Source: Ruminococcaceae bacterium UBA5905
Lineage (GTDB): Bacteria; Bacillota; Clostridia; Oscillospirales; Acutalibacteraceae
DNA length: 31,240 nt
Assembly: GCA_002431285.1 (NCBI GenBank)
Contig: DJEF01000055.1
Location: 1-31,240 of the forward strand
Reading direction: 5' to 3'
Made by a program: the position numbers and the translations under genes. Each line of letters begins with the position of its first letter. The stretch's first letter is position 1. Below are positions 23,995 through 31,240 of the stretch, piece after piece. The notes under the pieces were generated by a model that was given only the letters and a program-made list of their open reading frames with translations, made no database searches and was not told the origin of the DNA.

Positions 23995-24801
23995 ATGAAA
24001 AAACTCGTATCCATCCTGGCCGTCGTGGCGCTGCTGGCAATCTGCCTGGTGGGCTGCGGCAAGAGCGACAGCAAGAAAACCATCGTTGTGGGCGCCAGCG
24101 CCACCCCCCATGCAGAGATTTTGGAGCAGGTAAAACCCACACTGGCAGAGCAGGGCTATGACCTGCAGGTCAAGATCTATGACGACTATGTGCTGCCTAA
24201 CACCGCCACCGAGAGCGGCGATCTGGACGCCAACTACTTCCAGCACAAGCCCTATCTGGACAACTTCAACGAGAAGAACAACACCCATCTGGTGAGCGTC
24301 GGCGCCATCCACTATGAGCCCTTCGGCCTGTATGCCGGTACGGCCAAGGCGCTGGCTGACCTGAAGGACGGCGACGCCATCGCCATCCCCAACGACGGCA
24401 CCAACGAAGCCCGCGCTCTGCAGCTGCTGGCCGCCCAGGGCCTCATCAAGCTGAAGGACGGCGTGGGGCTGACCGCCACCAAGCTGGATATCGCCGAGAA
24501 CCCCCACAACTACGACATCAAGGAGATGGAAGCGGCCGTGATCCCCACCTGCCTGGACAGCGTGGCTGTGGCGGTCATCAACGGTAACTACGCCATCAAC
24601 GCCGGTCTGAAGGTCAGCGACGCGCTGGCTGTGGAGGACAAGGCCTCCGAGGCTGCCCAGACCTTTGCCAACGTGCTGGTGGTGAAAGAGGGCAACGAGA
24701 ACAGCGAGGCGGTACAGGCGCTGCTGAAAGCGCTCCAGTCCGACACGGTGAAGAAATTCATCGAGGAGAAGTACGACGGCGCTGTGGTCGCCATCTTCTA
24801 A
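23995..24801 (+). CDS. metQ: Methionine-binding lipoprotein
   Basis: Binding component of the methionine importer, tethered to the outer face of the membrane; 268 residues. The signal peptide ends in lipobox LVGC with Cys19 or nearby, followed by KSDSKKTIVVGASATPHAEIL, the NlpA/MetQ family start. YDDYVLPN, GDLDANYFQHKPYLDNFN, IPNDGTNEARALQLL and the late NGNYAINAGL are family hallmarks. ATG 23995 follows AAAGGAGATGTCTACT; an upstream ATG at 23986 overlaps that site. Its Lys/Asp/Gly codons are strongly biased (AAG, GAC, GGC), as in highly expressed genes. A strong terminator closes the operon at 24835-24881. Confidence 0.97.
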   Translation: MKKLVSILAVVALLAICLVGCGKSDSKKTIVVGASATPHAEILEQVKPTLAEQGYDLQVKIYDDYVLPNTATESGDLDANYFQHKPYLDNFNEKNNTHLVSVGAIHYEPFGLYAGTAKALADLKDGDAIAIPNDGTNEARALQLLAAQGLIKLKDGVGLTATKLDIAENPHNYDIKEMEAAVIPTCLDSVAVAVINGNYAINAGLKVSDALAVEDKASEAAQTFANVLVVKEGNENSEAVQALLKALQSDTVKKFIEEKYDGAVVAIF

Positions 24802-24834
24802 GCCTCTCACATCACAAATCACCCGTTTAAGCAA

Positions 24835-24881
24835 CACCACCCCCGGCGTCCGTACAGACGCCGGGGGTGGTGTACGTTTTT
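24835..24881 (+). terminator. Terminator of the metNIQ operon
   Basis: Perfect 16-bp stem (CACCACCCCCGGCGTC and its complement) with a six-base loop at 24835-24872, then TACGTTTTTG. Confidence 0.95.
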
Positions 24882-24894
24882 GCGCCGAATATGG

Positions 24895-26622
24895 TCAGGC
24901 AGCCGGAAGAGCATCCGCCGCGTCGGTGGTTAATCCCAGCAGGATGCGGCGCATGATTTCCAGATCGAGGGCATCCACCGCCGCATCCTCGTTCAGGTCG
25001 CTGGCGCTCTCATAGACGCCCTCCGCAACCTCCTGAATATACACCAGATCCCGGATGTCCACGTGCCCATCGCCGTTGGCATTGCCGAACGCATACTGCG
25101 GTGCGGCGGGGATCGGCTCGGTTTTCGACGCGCCGCATTCCGTACAGGTGTAGGTCTTTTCGCCATCCGCGACGGCGGTCGGCTTTCGGGTCGCGACACC
25201 CGCATTCCACGTGTGCGCCGGGCGCTGCCCCGCCACCATGCGGTCCGTGGTCGCGCCGCAATAGGCGCACCGGGAGCTCTGCACCGCATCCGCGCCGCAG
25301 GTGGCCGCCGTTTTCTCCACAAAACGAGCAAATCGGTGGCTATGCGGCAGCGACAGAGAGCCGATCTGCGCCGAGTCCGTGTCATTCGGAGAAACCTGCG
25401 TTGCATACCGCGCTCCGTCCAACCCGAATTGCAGACCGTACAGCGCCGAGGTATCCGTGCTGACGGTGAGTATGGCCGCCTGCGCCCCGGTGGCGGGATT
25501 CAGCCGATAGACCGTATCGGGGGTGTTATACACCAGCGTATCCCCCACCGCTCCCAGACCGGAATACCATCCGGGCCAGAAATACCCGGGCTGCCCTACC
25601 ACCGGCCAGTGGTCGGTCAGCGTTTTCACCGCCGTATCCGTTTGCCAATCGGTGCCGAACAGCGCATACTGGTTGCCGCCCTCGACGGTAGCAGCAATAT
25701 AATACCACGTTCCGTTCAGCTCCACCGCCGGGGTGGTCACCGTACGCAGCCGATCATACCGCGGGTGATTCCGGGGGCAGGTATAGGTCTCGCCGGTATA
25801 ATACCAGTCGTGGTGCCCCGTGTCGGTGATGCCCTCGTCCCCCGCCAGAAAATTATTGTGATGCACAAGGCCGAACCGGGCACCCACGGGATCGTCCCAG
25901 GTCACATCCACATGATACCAGACCCCCTCCAGCTGCACCAGATTCCAGGTGTGGTTCATGGCCTCGCTGATGACACGGGTCACCGGAATGCCCAGCCGCT
26001 GCAGCACCGCCGTATACGCCTGGGTATACGCCTGGCACACGCCGGTCATTTGGGTGAAAAAGGAATAGGCATCATAGATTTTGAACGTCTCGTCATAGCA
26101 GTAGTTTTCCGCCAGATAATCATGGACGAACAGCGCTTTTTCGTATGCCGTCCACTCGTCCCGTATCAGGTCGAGGATGTCCGTGAGTTTGCTCTCATAG
26201 ACAGCCTTTTGCGGTAGAATTGCTTCCTTTGTCCCTGTATAAACCGGGTCAACCGCAACGACCACGCCGTTCAAGTTCCAACTGGTATACCCACCGGTGG
26301 CGTAAAACAGCTCCGGATGATCGTTCACCACCGCCTGATAGGCGGTTCTTACCTCCGCCGACGTCAGTGCGTAGGCAGACAGATCAATTTTATCCTCCAC
26401 CGCCTGCAGCCCTGCGAGAATTGTCTCCCGGGCTGCGGACACGCCGCTTGCGGCCGCCCGCGACCGGCGGGGTGCGCCGCTCCACACCGTCTCGGACGGA
26501 AACCGCCCCTCCTGCAGCAGCGCCACCGTCTGGGCGAGCGGCTGCGGCTCCGCCGCCGCCACCAGCGGCGCTCCGCTGCACAGCAGCGCTAAAGCCATCA
26601 GAATGCTTCCGATTCGTTTCAT
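24895..26622 (-). CDS. Secreted transglutaminase-like protein with C-terminal dockerin
   Basis: Predicted 575-residue exported protein. Signal peptide 1-25 (MKRIGSILMALALLCSG). A transglutaminase-like fold spans about 85-260, with the triad Cys196 (TGVCQAYT), His224 (NHTWNLV) and Asp239 (HVDVTWDDP); such bacterial domains are often proteases or protein cross-linkers. A middle region (about 260-430) looks like beta-repeats (LNGTWYYIAATVEGGNQYAL). Then comes a Cys-rich segment with paired CxxC motifs (SRCAYCGA, YTCTECGA) common in Firmicutes surface proteins. The end (about 515-565) is a type I dockerin with two Ca-binding loops (NGDGHVDIRDL and NEDAAVDALDL). GAGAGGA lies six bases before ATG 26622. 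It has its own promoter. The substrate is unknown. Confidence 0.87.
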   Translation of the reverse strand: MKRIGSILMALALLCSGAPLVAAAEPQPLAQTVALLQEGRFPSETVWSGAPRRSRAAASGVSAARETILAGLQAVEDKIDLSAYALTSAEVRTAYQAVVNDHPELFYATGGYTSWNLNGVVVAVDPVYTGTKEAILPQKAVYESKLTDILDLIRDEWTAYEKALFVHDYLAENYCYDETFKIYDAYSFFTQMTGVCQAYTQAYTAVLQRLGIPVTRVISEAMNHTWNLVQLEGVWYHVDVTWDDPVGARFGLVHHNNFLAGDEGITDTGHHDWYYTGETYTCPRNHPRYDRLRTVTTPAVELNGTWYYIAATVEGGNQYALFGTDWQTDTAVKTLTDHWPVVGQPGYFWPGWYSGLGAVGDTLVYNTPDTVYRLNPATGAQAAILTVSTDTSALYGLQFGLDGARYATQVSPNDTDSAQIGSLSLPHSHRFARFVEKTAATCGADAVQSSRCAYCGATTDRMVAGQRPAHTWNAGVATRKPTAVADGEKTYTCTECGASKTEPIPAAPQYAFGNANGDGHVDIRDLVYIQEVAEGVYESASDLNEDAAVDALDLEIMRRILLGLTTDAADALPAA

Positions 26623-26640
26623 GATATTCCTCTCCCCTCT

Positions 26641-26661
26641 GAATCGGGACCGACCCGATTC
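26641..26661 (-). repeat. Perfect inverted repeat at the 5' end of the transglutaminase mRNA
   Basis: GAATCGGG / CCCGATTC, eight bp with a five-base loop, at the predicted very start of the transcript (start near 26668). It could stabilise the 5' end or be an operator just downstream of the promoter. Confidence 0.6.
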
Positions 26662-26674
26662 TTTCTCCAGCCAA

Positions 26675-26703
26675 ATCATAGCAGAGGATCGTTCGGTTGT
26701 CAA
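26675..26703 (-). promoter_or_regulatory. Promoter of the transglutaminase/dockerin gene
   Basis: Minus strand TTGACA (26703-26698), 17-base spacer, TATGAT (26680-26675). I see no gene between 26704 and 26943; that stretch holds only the terminator at 26848-26872. Confidence 0.88.
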
Positions 26704-26847
26704 CCGATGTTTCCGCTGTATCGGCCGGTATCGCCTGCCGCCCGGCCACCCACGGCACGGGCAGGCAAGCCGCTGCTCCCCTCAACGCCTGCGATCCACG
26801 ATCTGTGACCGGATACCGCTGCTCTCCACCGCCACAGTCGCCGAAAA

Positions 26848-26872
26848 GAGGTGTGCCCCTCGGACACACCTC
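26848..26872 (-). terminator. Terminator after the DUF896 gene
   Basis: GAGGTGTG and CACACCTC form a perfect eight-bp stem with a nine-base loop; on the minus strand it is followed by TTTTCGG. It lies about 70 bases past the DUF896 stop. Confidence 0.8.
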
Positions 26873-26943
26873 CTGATTGTTGCTATGCCAATTCCCCGGC
26901 TGCCTTGTCCGGTGGTGCTCCCGCTTTCTCGCCATAGGCCGGG

Positions 26944-27165
26944 TCACGACTGCGGGGTGTCGGCATCCTTGCGGCGCAGGGGCGTGCGGTGTCCCTGCTC
27001 ATCCACCACCTCGGCATCGTCCAGCCGCGCCATCAGATTGCGGCGAAAAGCCGCCAGATAGTCCGTCCGTAGCTGTTGCTGCTCGGCCTTTTCCTCCGGG
27101 GTCAGCGCCCGCTCCCGACTCAGCCGCGCCAATTCGTTGATGCGATCCAGATCCTTTTGTTCCAT
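26944..27165 (-). CDS. DUF896 (YnzC-like) small protein
   Basis: Predicted 73-residue soluble helical protein. It begins MEQKDLDRINELARLSRE, followed by the family core LTPEEKAEQQQLRTDYLAAFR, then a charged end. Length and sequence match DUF896, whose Bacillus member YnzC lies in an SOS-linked operon; its function is unknown. GAGAGGA is ten to twelve bases before the ATG. It lies 101 bases after the polysaccharide deacetylase gene on the same strand and is the last gene of the minus-strand block, closed by the hairpin at 26848-26872. Confidence 0.93.
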   Translation of the reverse strand: MEQKDLDRINELARLSRERALTPEEKAEQQQLRTDYLAAFRRNLMARLDDAEVVDEQGHRTPLRRKDADTPQS

Positions 27166-27266
27166 CGCTTATATCTTCCTCTCCGACAAAATAAAAGTCC
27201 GCTTTTGCGTCGATCGGCCCGGTGAACCGCCCAAGGGTTTCTCCGGGCAGCCGTTTTTGCCCCCGG

Positions 27267-28172
27267 TTATCCGGCAGCTTTCTGCCGGGCGGCGTCGATC
27301 TTCTGCATATAGGCGGCGGTGGAGATCCCGGCGGGGCGCAGATATCGCCCCAACTCCGTGAGACACTCCGGCTGGCGGGTGATGCGGTTCACCCGGCTTT
27401 CACAGCAGAGGGTCGCCCGGAATCCCAGCTCCCGGATCACCTGCCGGGCCTCCTCGCACATAGCTCCGTAAGGATAGGTGAAGGTGGTGGGCGTTTTCCC
27501 CAGCACCTCAGTCAGCTTCTGTTGGGCGGTTTCCAGATCCTCCCGCAGGGTGGACCGATACCCGGCGACGGTTTCGGCCGCCTGTTTTAAGGTGCCCTTG
27601 CGTTTCCCCGCCGTGCAATAATGCATATCGTAGCTGTGGTTCTGGATTTCCATCACGCCGCTGTCGGACATCTCCCGCAGCTCATCCCAGGTGGCGTGGG
27701 AATAGATCACGTGGTCGGCATCCTTCTCGGAATATTTCTCCGACCAGGACACCACCGGGGACAGCACCGCCCGCATCCCGTATTGCTGCAGAAGAGGATA
27801 CGCATATTTGTAGTTATTATAATACCCGTCGTCAAAGGTGAGCATCACCGGCTTCTCCGGCAGCGTCTTGCCGGTGTCCACATAGTCGATGAGATCCTGC
27901 ATCACCACGGTCTCATAGCCGTTATCCCGCAGCCACCGCAGATCGCTCTCCAGCACCGCCGGGGACACCACATACTGTCCCTGTCGGGAAGCATCCTCCA
28001 GAATGCTGTGGTACATGAGGATGGGCAGACAAACTGCGCCGTCTCCGGCTCCGGCGGGCACAGCCGCCGTTCCTCCCAGTCCCGCCATTACGCCGACCAG
28101 CAGGATTACCGCCAGCATTCCGCCGATCGCCGCCCGCCATTTCTTCAAGGATACGACTCCATAGACCGCCAT
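27267..28172 (-). CDS. Polysaccharide deacetylase family protein (NodB domain), membrane-anchored
   Basis: Predicted 301-residue enzyme of carbohydrate esterase family 4, which removes acetyl groups from peptidoglycan or other acetylated glycans. Residues about 13-33 form a membrane anchor, so the catalytic part faces outward. The NodB motifs are LTFDDGYYNN (111-120; Asp114 as general base, Asp115 as metal ligand) and NHSYDMH (178-184) with the metal-binding histidines, then TFTYPYG, near 240. LPILMYHS (49-56) is the usual entry strand of the PgdA/YxkH-like subgroup. ATG 28172 follows AAGGGGG eight bases before. It follows rmuC by 112 bases; whether it is co-transcribed is unclear. The exact substrate cannot be told. 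Confidence 0.9.
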   Translation of the reverse strand: MAVYGVVSLKKWRAAIGGMLAVILLVGVMAGLGGTAAVPAGAGDGAVCLPILMYHSILEDASRQGQYVVSPAVLESDLRWLRDNGYETVVMQDLIDYVDTGKTLPEKPVMLTFDDGYYNNYKYAYPLLQQYGMRAVLSPVVSWSEKYSEKDADHVIYSHATWDELREMSDSGVMEIQNHSYDMHYCTAGKRKGTLKQAAETVAGYRSTLREDLETAQQKLTEVLGKTPTTFTYPYGAMCEEARQVIRELGFRATLCCESRVNRITRQPECLTELGRYLRPAGISTAAYMQKIDAARQKAAG

Positions 28173-28255
28173 CCGTCATTCCCCCTTACAGGTAAGACAT
28201 AAGCGGAGAAAGCGGAAAATATACCAACCCACCGAAAATTTGCCGTCCGGCCCAC

Positions 28256-28281
28256 ACGGCCGCACGGCCGTTTACGGCCGT
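28256..28281 (-). repeat. Cluster of ACGGCCG motifs after rmuC
   Basis: Three close copies of ACGGCCG(T) in 26 bases, which can fold as alternative short hairpins (ACGGCCG with CGGCCGT). On the minus strand it follows the rmuC stop and is followed by CAAATTTTCGG, so it may work as a terminator. Confidence 0.45.
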
Positions 28282-28284
28282 GTC

Positions 28285-29526
28285 TCAGCCCTCGCCGCCG
28301 TCCTCGCTGCCATCCTCCAGCAGCGCGACGGATTCCTCCTCCGACAGGCTGGTCACTTTATCCAGCTTACGCTGGATCTGGCGAGTGCGCACCCCCACCA
28401 GCTTGTCCAGCTCGGTGTTGGCCTGCTCCAGCCGCTGCTGGGCGGCCTGGATCACCCCGCCGAATTTCTCAAATTCGGTTTTGACCGCCCCCAGCACCTT
28501 CCAGACCTCGCCGGAGCGTTTCTGAATGGCAAGGGTGCGGAAGCCCATCTGCAGGCTGTTGAGCAACGCCGCCATGGTGGTGGGACCGGCAATGTTCACC
28601 CGATAATCCCGCTGCAGCACATCCACCAGACCACGGCGCACCACCTCGGCATACAGTCCCTCCGTGGGCAGGAACATAATGCCGAAATCGGTGGTGTAAG
28701 GGGGCGCTAAGTACTTATCCCGGATATCCTTGGCAAAGGATCGCACCCGCTGCTCCAGCACGCTGCCGGCAGCGCGCACCCGCTCCGGATCGCCGCTCTC
28801 CGACGCTTCCAGCAGCTGGTTGTAGGCGTCTGCGGGGAATTTGGCGTCGATGGGCAGCCAGACGGTGCCGCTGCCGTCGCCGGGCAGTTTCACCGCGTAT
28901 TCCACATAATTGGTGCTGCCGGGGCGGGTCTTTACATTCGCCTCATACTGCTCGGGAGACAAAATCTGCTCGAGGATCGCCCCCAGCTGCATCTCGCCCA
29001 ACACCCCCCGGGTCTTGACATTGCTGAGCACCCGCTGGAGGCTGCCCACATCGTTGGCGAGGGTCTTCATTTCCCCCAAACTCTGGTACACCTGTTCCAG
29101 CCGCTGATTCACCAGCTGGAAGGACTGGCTGATCCGGTCGTTGAGGGTCTTTTGCAGTTTCTCGTCCACCGTCTGACGCATCTGCTCCAGCTGGTGGGTA
29201 TTCTCCTGCCGGATACCGTCCAGCTGTCCGGTCATGGAGCGGCGGATATTCTCCAGATTCTCACTCATTTCCCGACGGCCGTCCCGCTGCTCGGTGAGCA
29301 GCATCTGGCTCAGCCCCTGCACACTCTCCCGCACGGTCTGGCTGCTCTCCTGCCGTCCGGCCCGCAGCTCGGCGGTCAGCTCGCTTTGCAGCCGATCCAG
29401 CCGGGTCTCCAGCGTCTTTGTGCCCTGGTCGGCGGATTGCTGCCGCCGCACCGCCGCCAGCTGGCACAGCACCGCGACCAGCAGCCCGGCGATCACCAGC
29501 CCCAGGCCCAATAAAATATAGTCCAT
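28285..29526 (-). CDS. rmuC: DNA recombination protein RmuC
   Basis: Predicted 413-residue protein of the RmuC family, which limits inversions between short inverted repeats and carries a restriction-endonuclease-like fold. A short membrane-anchoring helix (about 3-22) is followed by a long coiled coil (about 25-145) and the RmuC domain (about 150-390) with GVLGEMQLGAILEQIL, LPIDAKFPADAYNQLLEA, and PTEGLYAEVVRRGL, then GPTTMAALLNSLQMGFRTL. ATG 29526 has GGAGGGG eight bases before; an ATG at 29532 in frame is too near it. It follows the YesL-like gene by 41 bases, so is likely co-transcribed with it. Confidence 0.96.
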   Translation of the reverse strand: MDYILLGLGLVIAGLLVAVLCQLAAVRRQQSADQGTKTLETRLDRLQSELTAELRAGRQESSQTVRESVQGLSQMLLTEQRDGRREMSENLENIRRSMTGQLDGIRQENTHQLEQMRQTVDEKLQKTLNDRISQSFQLVNQRLEQVYQSLGEMKTLANDVGSLQRVLSNVKTRGVLGEMQLGAILEQILSPEQYEANVKTRPGSTNYVEYAVKLPGDGSGTVWLPIDAKFPADAYNQLLEASESGDPERVRAAGSVLEQRVRSFAKDIRDKYLAPPYTTDFGIMFLPTEGLYAEVVRRGLVDVLQRDYRVNIAGPTTMAALLNSLQMGFRTLAIQKRSGEVWKVLGAVKTEFEKFGGVIQAAQQRLEQANTELDKLVGVRTRQIQRKLDKVTSLSEEESVALLEDGSEDGGEG

Positions 29527-29567
29527 ACACATTCCCCTCCGGACGGCTCCTGTCCGGTATCTACCGC

Positions 29568-30554
29568 TTAAATGGTATCGTCGTCCTCATCCCGGCTGTT
29601 GCTGCGCTGCGCGTTAAAGCGCCGCAGCTCCTTTTCGTTATACTGCTTCGGGAAGGTGGTGGGCTCCGGCTCCGCCGGCCGCTCATCCGAAAACACCGGC
29701 TCGTCCTCCGGAGCGGGGGCGGTCTCCTCCACGTCCAGATTGAGGTCCAGCCGCGCCTGCTTGTCCGCATTGGGATTATCCTTATAATAGGGGTCGATCA
29801 TCAGCCGCCGCACCGTGGGGAAGATGCAGAACTGAATGAGGAACGACCGGAAGGGCGGCAGCAACAGCAACCCCAGCAGCAGCACAATAGCAAAGCACAG
29901 CGGATGGGGAATGAGCAACACCAGCGCCGCCATCAGCACATAGATGCCGATGAGCACGACGGAGATCAGCAGATTGGCCTTCAATCCGGCGATGGCGAAG
30001 ATGAAGGCATTTTTGTAGATCTGCTTCAGCCGCAACTTAAAGGTGATCACCATGAAGGGAATGTAATATTTCATCCAGGTGAAGATCATATACCCCACCA
30101 GCGTGACGGCCATCACGATATAGTCAAGAATGCCCGGCTCCATGGGGGTAATATTGCTCACATCGGCGCCCAGAATTCCCAGCAGACCGGGATTCATCCC
30201 GGTGAGATAGTAGAACATATTAAAGAACAGCAGCGTCGTCACCAGCACATTGATGAGGCCGGCGGCGAAAGCTTGTCCCCGGTTCTTCCGGATGGATTCA
30301 AAGAAATCCTCCCGCACGAACGCGTGCTTTTCCCGGGAATACGCCCGGGTGATGCGGGTCAGACCCGCCTCCGCCCACCCCCGGGTCACCAGCGGCAGGT
30401 TGACCAGCAGATACAGCAGTCCCGCCGAGATCAGATTCCAGAATTTTCGTCCGTAGATCTCAAAAAAGACCACAAACGGACGCTTCTTGGGGCCGTTTTT
30501 GGATACGCCCGGCCCCTCCTTGGTGTAATCGAACAAACCGAAAAATCCTGCCAT
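29568..30554 (-). CDS. YesL-like (DUF624) membrane protein with acidic C-terminal tail
   Basis: Predicted 328-residue membrane protein. It starts MAGFFGLFDYTKEGPGVSK; hydrophobic segments follow at about 37-57, 93-113, 130-160, 168-185 and 195-240. The order of helices with FFEIYGRKFWNLISAGLLYLL and LVTRGWAEAGLTRITRAYSR matches the YesL/DUF624 family, found near sugar-use genes in Bacilli; its function is unknown. The tail beyond 260 is charged and acidic, ending SRDEDDDTI, longer than in the 200-residue Bacillus YesL. ATG 30554 has AGGAG 13 bases upstream; the frame is open to 30701 but no better start is seen. Confidence 0.78.
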   Translation of the reverse strand: MAGFFGLFDYTKEGPGVSKNGPKKRPFVVFFEIYGRKFWNLISAGLLYLLVNLPLVTRGWAEAGLTRITRAYSREKHAFVREDFFESIRKNRGQAFAAGLINVLVTTLLFFNMFYYLTGMNPGLLGILGADVSNITPMEPGILDYIVMAVTLVGYMIFTWMKYYIPFMVITFKLRLKQIYKNAFIFAIAGLKANLLISVVLIGIYVLMAALVLLIPHPLCFAIVLLLGLLLLPPFRSFLIQFCIFPTVRRLMIDPYYKDNPNADKQARLDLNLDVEETAPAPEDEPVFSDERPAEPEPTTFPKQYNEKELRRFNAQRSNSRDEDDDTI

Positions 30555-30722
30555 TGTTGTGTGCTCACTCCTTGTCGTTTTTAACACATGGGAAAAACAG
30601 AATCGTGGGAAATAACGTTCCTGCCGTTTACAGCGTTTGGAAAGAGGGCGGGCTTGTACACCCCATCCGTATACAGGGCCGCGCGCCGCATTTCTGCACA
30701 CGTTGCCGCTTTTGCGGTCCGC

Positions 30723-31240
30723 CTATGGCAGCAATCCCGCCAGCAGAGTGCGCAGCAGCACCTCCAGCAGCCCGACGCCCAGCGCCGCCGCCGCAAAAAT
30801 CAGATACCGGAGACAATACAGCCGAAAAGCCGACTGCTCCGACGACTGCGCCGGACCCGGGTCCGGCAGCTGCCGCAGAGATAGCAGCTGGCGGCTGAGA
30901 CCGGCAGACAGCCGCAGACTTTCCACGGCGGCCATGGTCAGCACCGCCGCCGACAGCAGAGAGGAGGGCAGGATCACCGCCGCAACGGCGGCCACCCCCC
31001 GCCAGCCCATGGAATAGTAATAGGCTTCGGTCAGGCCCAGCCCCACGCCCTGCATCAGGGAACTGAGCAGCACAAAAGGCGCGCCGCAGGGCCACATTCC
31101 CAGCAGAAACAGCGCCGCCAGCCACAGCAGCGAGGAAAAGCAAGCGCTCCCCAGAGCGCCCAGCCCGTTTTTCAGCCCTCCGGACAGCCCGGAGACCCGC
31201 AAAAGCGCCCCCCAATCGTCGGTGATATGGCTACCGGCGG
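30723..31240 (-). CDS. SpoIIM-like membrane protein (N-terminus cut by window edge)
   Basis: A minus-strand frame enters from the right edge and ends at a stop at 30723-30725, giving at least 171 residues. Hydrophobic segments are visible at about 28-50 (SSLLWLAALFLLGMWP), 50-62, 75-105 and 145-168. The central arrangement MQGVGLGLTEAYYYSMGWRGVAAVAAVILPSSLLSAAVL fits the SpoIIM family, whose members are needed for engulfment in sporulation (partner of SpoIID and SpoIIP). The match is by pattern only; a plain TTG at 31202 could not be the start, since the frame continues upstream in GSHITDDWGALL. The 168-base gap to the YesL-like gene shows nothing further I can name. Confidence 0.62.
   Translation of the reverse strand, partial: AGSHITDDWGALLRVSGLSGGLKNGLGALGSACFSSLLWLAALFLLGMWPCGAPFVLLSSLMQGVGLGLTEAYYYSMGWRGVAAVAAVILPSSLLSAAVLTMAAVESLRLSAGLSRQLLSLRQLPDPGPAQSSEQSAFRLYCLRYLIFAAAALGVGLLEVLLRTLLAGLLP

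Noticed and set aside
30555..30722. Open frame extending the YesL-like protein upstream to 30701
   Set aside because: The extra 49 residues show no family similarity and have no ribosome site; the protein starts naturally at MAGFFGLFDY.
1..31240. CRISPR array, tRNA genes, insertion sequence or prophage
   Set aside because: I found no regularly spaced repeats, no tRNA-like cloverleaf with a CCA end, and no transposase, integrase or phage structural protein.

Overview
The window looks like the chromosome of a GC-rich (roughly 60% by eye), low-complexity-free Clostridia-type Bacillota, most likely a gut Oscillospiraceae/Ruminococcaceae relative. The basis is a Firmicutes-style gene set: type A RNase P RNA with AGGAGG-like ribosome sites, a methionine T-box leader, a FeoA-FeoB-Cys-rich protein cassette, a secreted transglutaminase-like protein ending in a dockerin, and a SpoIIM-like sporulation protein. 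I found no tRNA, rRNA, CRISPR array, insertion sequence or prophage gene. Most of the window is ordinary core and metabolic DNA.

Layout. 1-3635 is rpoB on the minus strand, cut by the left edge, with its own consensus promoter at 3813-3841. 4100-6261 is a minus-strand pair: a sodium:neurotransmitter-symporter-family transporter overlapping a DUF218 (YdcF/SanA-like) membrane protein. 6450-6828 is rnpB on the plus strand. It is followed by a DivIVA-like coiled-coil gene, a small PC4/YdbC-like protein and uppP (undecaprenyl-diphosphatase). 9566-12795 holds three minus-strand genes: a COG2426 membrane protein, an S1-domain RNA-binding protein and a family 5 solute-binding lipoprotein. 13177-13884 is nagB. 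13954-16838 is a minus-strand pair (GH36 alpha-galactosidase and an EamA/DMT permease) divergent from an AraC regulator, which together look like a small sugar-use locus. 17922-20396 is the iron-uptake operon feoA-feoB-FeoB-associated protein behind a promoter with a possible DtxR-type operator. 20477-21802 is a GH39-like glycosidase whose promoter lies inside an 18-bp inverted repeat. 21869-24881 is a methionine-uptake operon metN-metI-metQ controlled by a T-box with an AUG specifier. 24895-26622 is the secreted transglutaminase/dockerin protein. 26944-31240 is a minus-strand series: SpoIIM-like (cut by the right edge), YesL-like, RmuC, a polysaccharide deacetylase and a DUF896 protein.

Points that stand out: (1) synonymous codon choice changes sharply inside rpoB near 672-711, which suggests a chimeric assembly or an intragenic recombination junction; (2) the DivIVA-like gene ends at a T6 run, after which the +1 frame stays open with coding-like GC3 for 48 codons; (3) an 18-bp inverted repeat is wrapped around the GH39-like gene promoter; (4) uncommon regulatory and domain combinations include the Met T-box on metNIQ and the transglutaminase-dockerin fusion. 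I do not see a convincing new multi-gene system such as a defence island, biosynthetic cluster or retroelement in this window.
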